Below are positions 57,673 to 64,000 of a stretch of 64,000 nt of DNA, piece after piece (positions within the stretch are counted from its first letter, which is position 1; each line of letters begins with the position of its first letter). The DNA comes from an uncultured Erythrobacter sp. (GTDB lineage Bacteria > Pseudomonadota > Alphaproteobacteria > Sphingomonadales > Sphingomonadaceae), in contig CANNBH010000001.1 in NCBI GenBank assembly GCA_947502815.1, forward strand, positions 1,364,001 through 1,428,000, given 5' to 3'. Both the position numbers and the translations under genes were made by a program. Under the pieces are notes generated by a model, which searched no databases, was not told where the DNA came from, and saw nothing but the letters and a program-made list of their open reading frames with translations.

Positions 57673-58106
57673 GTTTTGCCGGTGGATGCCAGTGCGGCGC
57701 TGTGCGCTACACCATCAGCGGTGAACTGCCATCGGCCTATGCGTGCCATTGCGGTGAGTGCAAAAAACAATCCGCGAGCGCGTTTTCGATCTCAATCCCG
57801 ATCTCTTTCGCGCGATTGAGCATTCTAGGCGCGCCAAAGATATTTGAAGTCACGGCCTATAGTGGGGCAGTGAAGCGGTGCTATTTCTGCCCGGAATGCG
57901 GGACGAGGCTGTGGCACCGGTCAAGCGCCTCACCCGATAGTGCAACATTGAAAGTGGGCACTTTGGATGATGGCAGAGAGCTGGCCCCGCAGTTTCACCT
58001 TTGGACTTCCAAGAAGCAGGCAGGCATTTTGCTTGATCCGGCAAGCGTGAAGTATGAAACGCAGCCGGACGATCTATTGGAATTGCGCGAGAGGATGCAG
58101 CATTGA
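57669..58106 (+). CDS. GFA family (glutathione-dependent formaldehyde-activating-like) protein
   Basis: GGCQCGAVRYTISGELPSAYACHCGECKKQSASAFSIS; FCPECGTRLWHRS; GTGA overlap with upstream stop. Confidence 0.92.
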   Translation: MSFAGGCQCGAVRYTISGELPSAYACHCGECKKQSASAFSISIPISFARLSILGAPKIFEVTAYSGAVKRCYFCPECGTRLWHRSSASPDSATLKVGTLDDGRELAPQFHLWTSKKQAGILLDPASVKYETQPDDLLELRERMQH

Positions 58107-58867
58107 GTGGGCCATTGACCGATTGTTTTGAGAGCTTTGACGGGACGAAGCTTGCCATCCACCGCGAGGGCGAAGGGCGCACTGTTGTGCTCCTCCACGG
58201 TCTGTTTTCCTCGTCCAATATGAATTGGATCAAATGGGGGCACAGCGCGCGCTTTGCTGAGGCTGGGTATGAGGCGATCATGCTCGATTTCCGCGTGCAC
58301 GGGGATAGCGAAGCGCCGAATGACCCCGCCGCCTATCCCGGCGGTGTGCTGGTGCGCGATGTCGCGGCCTTGATTGAGCATCTCGGTCTTGGGCAAGGGG
58401 ATTATGATCTAGTCGGATTTTCACTCGGCGCTCGAACGGCGCTGCATGGCTGCGCCAGCGGCGTATTGAAACCGCGCAAACTGATCGCCTGCGGCATGGG
58501 AGTCGCGGGGCTTGCCGAATGGAGCAAGCGCGCTGGCTTTTTCAAACGGGTCATTGACGAATTTGACACGATAGAGCGCGGCGATCCGGCCTATCTATCA
58601 CGCCAGTTCCTAAAATCTCAGGGTGTGGACCGGGTCGCGGCGCGGCTTTTGCTGGATGCGATGGGCGACTTTGATCTGGCCAGCATCGACAACATCACCA
58701 TGCCCACCGCAGTGATTTGCGGAGAGAATGATCAGGACAATGGATCGGCCAGCGAACTTGCCGAATTGCTTCCCAACGCGTCCTATCAAGAAGTGCCCGG
58801 CGGCCATCTCGACAGCGCAACCAAACCCGAATTGGGCGCAGCAATTGTGGAGTTTTTGAGCGCATGA
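58103..58867 (+). CDS. Alpha/beta hydrolase
   Basis: VVLLHGLFSSSNMNWIKWGHSARFAEAGYEAIMLDFRVHGDSEAP; DLVGFSLGARTAL. Confidence 0.88.
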   Translation: MSGPLTDCFESFDGTKLAIHREGEGRTVVLLHGLFSSSNMNWIKWGHSARFAEAGYEAIMLDFRVHGDSEAPNDPAAYPGGVLVRDVAALIEHLGLGQGDYDLVGFSLGARTALHGCASGVLKPRKLIACGMGVAGLAEWSKRAGFFKRVIDEFDTIERGDPAYLSRQFLKSQGVDRVAARLLLDAMGDFDLASIDNITMPTAVICGENDQDNGSASELAELLPNASYQEVPGGHLDSATKPELGAAIVEFLSA

Positions 58868-59385
58868 TGAGCATTTCCAAACGCTCAGCGATCATGTGGT
58901 GGGTGGGCGGTTTAATCGCCTTTGCGATCACAATCGGCTTTCACAACCCTTTGATCACTGACGGCGTACCGGGCGGGATTTCAGAACATCAAGCCGCCCC
59001 GGATGCAGCAACGGTGGATGCGATTCAGCAATCGTGGGATGCGGACGGCCTGCTGAATTCGGCGGCGCTGGCAATGATCACGGACCTCATTTTCATCGGG
59101 ATCTATGGGATCGGATGCGTGCTTGCTGGGATGTATTACCGGGGCAAAGGCGGCATTTTGTCGTTGCTTGGTTGGGCGGCTTTGGCATCCGGCGCGGTCT
59201 TTCTCGTCACAGATTACGGCGAAACCATTGCCCAAATCACGCAGTTGATGCGCTTTGCCGGCGACGATGGTTTGGCCTCATTTGCCTCAACCTTGCGTCC
59301 GATTAAGATGTTCACCTGGACGAGCGGATTTTTCACCGTGCTCGCCGCGCTGATCGTGGATCGCCTTTCGTCGAGAGCGGCTTGA
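58864..59385 (+). CDS. Hypothetical membrane protein
   Basis: 173 aa with four predicted hydrophobic segments; ATGA overlap with upstream hydrolase. Confidence 0.72.
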   Translation: MMSISKRSAIMWWVGGLIAFAITIGFHNPLITDGVPGGISEHQAAPDAATVDAIQQSWDADGLLNSAALAMITDLIFIGIYGIGCVLAGMYYRGKGGILSLLGWAALASGAVFLVTDYGETIAQITQLMRFAGDDGLASFASTLRPIKMFTWTSGFFTVLAALIVDRLSSRAA

Positions 59386-59446
59386 TTAGCGCGCGACGCG
59401 CGTTCAAAATCACATCATAAAAATTCACAACAGAGGACCGCGTCCC

Positions 59447-61324
59447 ATGAAATTTTCCAAATTTTCTTTGAAAGCTTCGGCGGCTGCGATCGCCGTATCG
59501 CTGGCCGCAACATCCGTTCCGGCTTTCGCCGACGCGCATATGGACGCTGATGCGACCGAAGAGGCCGCCGCGACTGAGTTCCCAATGACCCCGGAGGGCG
59601 CGTCAGATTTTATCGCTTCTGTTGAAGCGCAATTTGCCGATTTTTCGAAAACCTACGCGCATGTCTCCTGGCTTCAGGCGACCAACATCAACCACGATTC
59701 CAACACGCTCGCGTCGGAATACGGCGCGGAGCTGACTTTGATGAGCGTCGGTTTCGCGACCGAAGCGGCCAAATACGCGACTGTCGAAGGGCTCGACCCT
59801 GAGGTTGAGCGCAAGCTTGGCATGCTGCGTTACGGTATTGGCCTGCCGGCCCCGGCGCGCGATGGCGCGGCCGAAGAACTCTCGCAAATCGCCACCGATC
59901 TGGGCGCGCAATATGGGCAAGGGCGCGGCACTCTGAATGGTGAGGAAATCAACGGCTCCGATATCGAAGCGGAGATGGGCAATCTTGACCGGACGCCAGA
60001 GGAACTGGCCGAAATGTGGGCCAGCTGGCACGACAATGTCGGCGCGCCGATGCGTGAAGATTACACCCGCATGGTAACAATCGCCAACGAAGGCGCAGGC
60101 GAGCTTGGCTTTGACGATTTGGGCACGATGTGGCGGTCCGGCTATGACATGAGCCCAGAGGAATTCGCCGCCGATACAGAGCGCATGTGGCAGGAAGTCC
60201 GCCCGCTTTACGTCGCGCTGCACACCTATGTTCGCCGCAAACTCAACGAACATTACGGCGACGATGTGCAATCCGCGACCGGCCCCATTCGCGCTGATCT
60301 TTTGGGCAATATGTGGGCGCAAGAATGGGGCAACATCTACCCGCTCGTTGCTCCCGAAGGGGCAGGCGATATTGGCTATGACCTTACCGATTTGATCCAA
60401 GAGCGCGATCTGGACGCGGTTGAAATGACCCGCATCGGCGAACAGTTCTTCAGCTCGCTCGGCTTTGAGCCTTTGCCTGAAACATTCTGGGAGCGGTCGC
60501 AATTCGTCAAGCCCGCCGACCGCGAAGTGGTGTGCCACGCCAGCGCGTGGAACGTCGACAATGTGGACGATTTGCGCATCAAAATGTGCATCAAGCCCAA
60601 CGCTGATGACTTCATCACCATACACCATGAGCTTGGCCACAATTATTACCAGCGCGCCTATAATATGCAGGATTTCATGCATTTAACCGGCGCAAATGAT
60701 GGTTTTCACGAAGCGATTGGCGACACGATCGCCCTGTCGATTACGCCAGAATATCTGGTGCAAATCGGGATGCTCACCCCGGATCAAGTTCCCGATGCGG
60801 ATAAGGACATCGGCCTGCTTTTGCGTCAGGCGATGGATAAGGTTGCGTTCCTGCCGTTTGGATTGCTGATCGACCGCTACCGCTGGAGCCTGTTCGATGG
60901 ATCGGTAGCACCAGAAGATTACAACACCGCATGGACCGACATCCGCACCGAATATCAGGGCATCGTGCCCCCGGTTGAGCGTGCGGCGGATGGCTTTGAC
61001 CCCGGTGCGAAGTATCACGTACCCGGCAATGTCAGCTACACCCGCTATTTCCTTGCGCGCTTGCTGCAATTCCAATTCTACAAAGCCGCCTGCGATCAGG
61101 CCGGATGGGAAGGGCCGCTGCACCGCTGTTCCTTCTATGGCAGCGAAGAAGTGGGGCAGAACCTCAACGCGATGCTCGAACTGGGCGCGTCTGTGCCGTG
61201 GCCCGATGCGCTGGAGGCTTTCACCGGAGAACGCCAAATGAACGGCACCGCGATGGTCGAATATTTTGCTCCACTGATGGAGTGGCTTGAGGAGCAAAAC
61301 GAAGGCCAAGAAGCGGGCTGGTGA
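59447..61324 (+). CDS. M2 family metallopeptidase (peptidyl-dipeptidase A / ACE-like)
   Basis: Signal peptide; zinc site HHELGHNYYQRAYNMQDFMHLTGANDGFHEAIGDTIALS. Confidence 0.95.
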   Translation: MKFSKFSLKASAAAIAVSLAATSVPAFADAHMDADATEEAAATEFPMTPEGASDFIASVEAQFADFSKTYAHVSWLQATNINHDSNTLASEYGAELTLMSVGFATEAAKYATVEGLDPEVERKLGMLRYGIGLPAPARDGAAEELSQIATDLGAQYGQGRGTLNGEEINGSDIEAEMGNLDRTPEELAEMWASWHDNVGAPMREDYTRMVTIANEGAGELGFDDLGTMWRSGYDMSPEEFAADTERMWQEVRPLYVALHTYVRRKLNEHYGDDVQSATGPIRADLLGNMWAQEWGNIYPLVAPEGAGDIGYDLTDLIQERDLDAVEMTRIGEQFFSSLGFEPLPETFWERSQFVKPADREVVCHASAWNVDNVDDLRIKMCIKPNADDFITIHHELGHNYYQRAYNMQDFMHLTGANDGFHEAIGDTIALSITPEYLVQIGMLTPDQVPDADKDIGLLLRQAMDKVAFLPFGLLIDRYRWSLFDGSVAPEDYNTAWTDIRTEYQGIVPPVERAADGFDPGAKYHVPGNVSYTRYFLARLLQFQFYKAACDQAGWEGPLHRCSFYGSEEVGQNLNAMLELGASVPWPDALEAFTGERQMNGTAMVEYFAPLMEWLEEQNEGQEAGW

Positions 61325-62367
61325 TGATGCATTTTCTGGCGGCCGGAATCGTTGCACTTTCACTCGGGGCCTGCGCTCCGGGTGAGGGGGCAGAGGCGGA
61401 TGCTCTTGGGGTAAACCCGGAACGCCCGACGTTGTTTGTCGCGAACAAGCGCGGCAACACTTTGTCCAAGATCGACCTCCAAACAGGCGAGGAAGTTCTG
61501 CGCCGGGACAGCTGCACCAATCCGCATGAACTGGCGACGTCGCCTGATGGCATGCATGTGGCGCTGGCTTGCTATGGCGGGACAACGGTGGATGTTTTTC
61601 AGACCGATACGCTGGAAAGAGTGACCAGTTATGAACTGGGCCCGGATGCGCGGCCACACGGGATTGTTTGGCATCCCAACGGCAGCATCTATGTGACCGC
61701 AGAAGGGCAGCAAGCTGTCCTCCATATCCAGTCGCTGCGTTCTGGGCCTCGGAATAGTGCTGAGAACAGCTTCATTATACGGCATGACACCGGCAAAGCG
61801 GGCAGCCATATGATTGCGGTCGCGCCCGATGAAAGCGCGGCGTGGACCACTGATCTTGGATCACGCACCGTCACGCGTATTGATCTAGTAGGAGATGCAG
61901 CACCGCTATCCGTCACCGTCGGCGAAGAACCCGAAGGCATTGCGCTGGCGCCAGATGGCCAAACCCTGTGGGTCTCAGCGCGGGGATCGAACCAAGCCTT
62001 CGCGCTTGACCCGGTTACGATGGAAGTGCGCTCTACCATCGAGACGGGCCGCTTTCCCTTGCGCTTGGCGATCCGGCCTCAGGGCGACGTTGCAGTGACA
62101 TCGGACCTTGCAGATGGCGGTCTTAGCGTGATTGATCTCGCCAGCGCCGAAGTGATCCGTTCTATCGCGGTGTCTTCACCAGAAGAAGCTGAAGCGCGCC
62201 AACAGGTCACAATCCTGTGGTCGGGCGACGGCTCCAAGATCTACGTCGCAGAAACCGCCAGCAACACGATTGCCGAAGTCGACTATGCGACCGGCACCGT
62301 GTTGCGGCGGCTCCAAACCGGTGAGGGCGGGGACGGCCTCGCCATCCTGCCCTCACCGGTTATCTAA
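61324..62367 (+). CDS. YncE-like beta-propeller lipoprotein
   Basis: Lipobox LSLGACAPG; repeats ELATSPDGMHVALACYGGTTVDVFQ, EGIALAPDGQTLWVSARGSNQAFALD. Confidence 0.85.
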   Translation: MMHFLAAGIVALSLGACAPGEGAEADALGVNPERPTLFVANKRGNTLSKIDLQTGEEVLRRDSCTNPHELATSPDGMHVALACYGGTTVDVFQTDTLERVTSYELGPDARPHGIVWHPNGSIYVTAEGQQAVLHIQSLRSGPRNSAENSFIIRHDTGKAGSHMIAVAPDESAAWTTDLGSRTVTRIDLVGDAAPLSVTVGEEPEGIALAPDGQTLWVSARGSNQAFALDPVTMEVRSTIETGRFPLRLAIRPQGDVAVTSDLADGGLSVIDLASAEVIRSIAVSSPEEAEARQQVTILWSGDGSKIYVAETASNTIAEVDYATGTVLRRLQTGEGGDGLAILPSPVI

Positions 62368-63808
62368 ACGGCGGTTCGTTAAAGGCGCGCAATTTGCGGC
62401 TGTGCAACCGGTCGCCTTCATCGCGCAGGCTGGCCACGGCTTGCAGGCCGATCTGAAGGTGGGCTGCGATAGCCTCTTCGTAGAATTTGTTGGCCTGTCC
62501 GGGCAGTTTGATTTCGCCATGAAGCGGCTTATCCGAGACGCAGAGCAATGTGCCGTAAGGGACGCGGAAACGGTATCCTTGCGCAGCGATCGTGGCGCTT
62601 TCCATCTCCACCGCAATCGCGCGGCTTTGGGAGAAACGCTTGGCGCTGGAGGAATAATGCAATTCCCAATTGCGATCATCTGTGGTGACAACGGTGCCTG
62701 TGCGCATGCGCTGTTTCAGGTTCGCGCCTTGGACGCCGGAAACCTGCTCAGCGGCAACGGCAAGGGCTTGCTGCACCTCTGCAATCGGGGGGATAGGAAT
62801 CTCTGGCGGCAGGACATTGTCGAGCACATGGTCATCGCGCAAATAGGCGTGCGCCAACACGAAATCGCCGATCTTTTGGCTGGAGCGGACGCCGCCGCAG
62901 TGGCCAATCATCATCCAAGCATGCGGGCGCAGAACCGCCAAGTGATCGCAAATCGTCTTTGCATTGGATGGACCAACGCCGATGTTCACCAAAGTGATGC
63001 CGCGATTGTCCGCGCGCTTTAGGTGATAGGCTGGCATCTGGTGCTTGCGCCACGCGGTGTCGTTGAGCTGTTCTTGAGCATCTTCCGCTGGGTCAGAGAT
63101 GTCCAAACCCCCGGCACCCGTTAAGCCGGTGTAGCCTGTGCCGCGATCATTGGGACCGATCTGTTTCGCACCCCAATTGACGAATTCGTCGACATAGCGG
63201 TGGTAGTTGGTGAACAGGATAAAGTCCTGAAAATCTTCAACCTTTGTGCCGGTGTAATGCGCAAGCCGCGCGAGTGAATAATCGGTGCGCAATCCATCGA
63301 AAAGCGACAGCGGCATATCCGCATCGTCATCAAATTCGATCCCGTCGGCCAGTTCATCGCCAATCAATGCCAGATCGGTTGAGGGGAAATGCTGCGCGAT
63401 CTCAGACGGAGCAATCCCTTGCATGGCCGCGCCCGCTTCGCCGTCGAGGACATAGGGGAACGGGATCTCTTGGCGAGAGCGTTCAACCGTCACATCCACT
63501 TCATATTCGCCCGCAATAATTTCAAGCTGTTCCGCCAGATACCGCGCGAACAAATCGGGCCGTGTGATCGTGGTTGTATAGGTCCCCATCATCTCCAATC
63601 GGCCAAACGCACGGCTGCGGTCTTTTGGTTCGCCCACTCCCGAATAATGCAGGGTCAATTGTGGATAGGCGTAGCTGCCGTCCTCGCGCTTTCGCTTAGG
63701 CGGGATGGCGCCCGATTGACCAAAGGCGATCACGTCGCTGCGTAAGGCGCTGACGGCGTCGCTGTAATGTTGCTGCAATTGTTCGAGGATGGTGGAAATT
63801 GGGGTCAT
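62360..63808 (-). CDS. amn: AMP nucleosidase
   Basis: 482 aa; NIGVGPSNAKTICDHLAVLRPHAWMMIGHCGGVRSSQKIGDFVLAHAYLRDDHVLD; phosphorylase-superfamily C-term. Confidence 0.94.
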   Translation of the reverse strand: MTPISTILEQLQQHYSDAVSALRSDVIAFGQSGAIPPKRKREDGSYAYPQLTLHYSGVGEPKDRSRAFGRLEMMGTYTTTITRPDLFARYLAEQLEIIAGEYEVDVTVERSRQEIPFPYVLDGEAGAAMQGIAPSEIAQHFPSTDLALIGDELADGIEFDDDADMPLSLFDGLRTDYSLARLAHYTGTKVEDFQDFILFTNYHRYVDEFVNWGAKQIGPNDRGTGYTGLTGAGGLDISDPAEDAQEQLNDTAWRKHQMPAYHLKRADNRGITLVNIGVGPSNAKTICDHLAVLRPHAWMMIGHCGGVRSSQKIGDFVLAHAYLRDDHVLDNVLPPEIPIPPIAEVQQALAVAAEQVSGVQGANLKQRMRTGTVVTTDDRNWELHYSSSAKRFSQSRAIAVEMESATIAAQGYRFRVPYGTLLCVSDKPLHGEIKLPGQANKFYEEAIAAHLQIGLQAVASLRDEGDRLHSRKLRAFNEPPFR

Positions 63809-63905
63809 TCAGTTCGCCTTGCTTGTTAAATCATTGGGTTCAAAGGGCCGCGTGGGCCAATATTTGCGTTGGTTAGCGCATAAGATGGTGTCTCTCATGT
63901 GCTTT

Positions 63906-63947
63906 TACAAAAAGGGCGCAGAGATCGAATGATCCCCGCGCCCGTTT
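63906..63947. terminator. Probable intrinsic terminator
   Basis: AAAAAGGGCGCAGAGATCGAATGATCCCCGCGCCCGTTTTT hairpin with A/T flanks. Confidence 0.65.
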
Positions 63948-63969
63948 TTCTGACAGAAGAAAGCGACGT

Positions 63970-64000
63970 TTATGCGTCGTCTTCTGACTTTTCTTCAGCT
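63970..64000 (-). CDS. Partial CDS, C-terminal end only (...AEEKSEDDA*)
   Basis: Minus-strand frame ending in TAA with acidic tail, just before (minus orientation) a terminator-like hairpin; identity unknown. Confidence 0.35.
   Translation of the reverse strand, partial: AEEKSEDDA

Noticed and set aside
59603-61657. Two long minus ORFs (359 and 324 aa) opposite the M2 peptidase and propeller genes
   Set aside because: The + strand carries the HHELGH zinc motif and signal peptide; the minus ORFs are high-GC antisense artefacts.
1-64000. Search for CRISPR arrays, rRNA, prophage, toxin-antitoxin or defence systems
   Set aside because: No regular repeat-spacer array, rRNA sequence, phage structural genes or recognisable defence genes found by reading the sequence and the ORF track.

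Overview
This is a chromosomal window from an alphaproteobacterium. Gene content and order look like Sphingomonadales/Erythrobacter-type; that placement is inference. It is dominated by housekeeping genes. I recognise: a CPA2 antiporter (truncated at the window start), icd, tRNA-Val(GAC), a CpdR-like response regulator, SapC, a GlcD-type oxidase, a DEAD-box helicase, uvrD/pcrA, rsmD, an RluB-type pseudouridine synthase, a Rieske oxygenase, an AmpG-like MFS, a folC-accD-trpA-orf-trpB-trpF-pyrF-lapA block, purB, a DoxX::NDH-2 fusion, radC, a ydbH-ynbE-ydbL set, the F0 ATP synthase operon (atpI-a-c-b'-b), gloB, rpsA, a cmk-orf-orf-aroA block, a TIGR02300 protein, tRNA-Ala(GGC), ffh-rpsP-rimM, an insert (GRDP-like, TIGR04222 Gly/Cys-tail protein, nitrilase, two small membrane ORFs), trmD-rplS, a DPP-IV peptidase, asd, an M2 (ACE-like) peptidase, a beta-propeller lipoprotein and amn. 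There is no sign of prophage, CRISPR, transposase or rRNA. The most unusual region is about 50.18-51.05 kb. There a diverged partial copy of the trmD 5' end is fused in frame to a copy of the nitrilase 3' end, between two different small membrane ORFs. Other points worth checking are the Gly/Cys-tailed membrane protein pair inside the ribosomal operon, a membrane ORF coupled between trpB and trpA, a DoxX-NDH-2 fusion, two near-identical terminators, and a string of short hairpins after rpsA.
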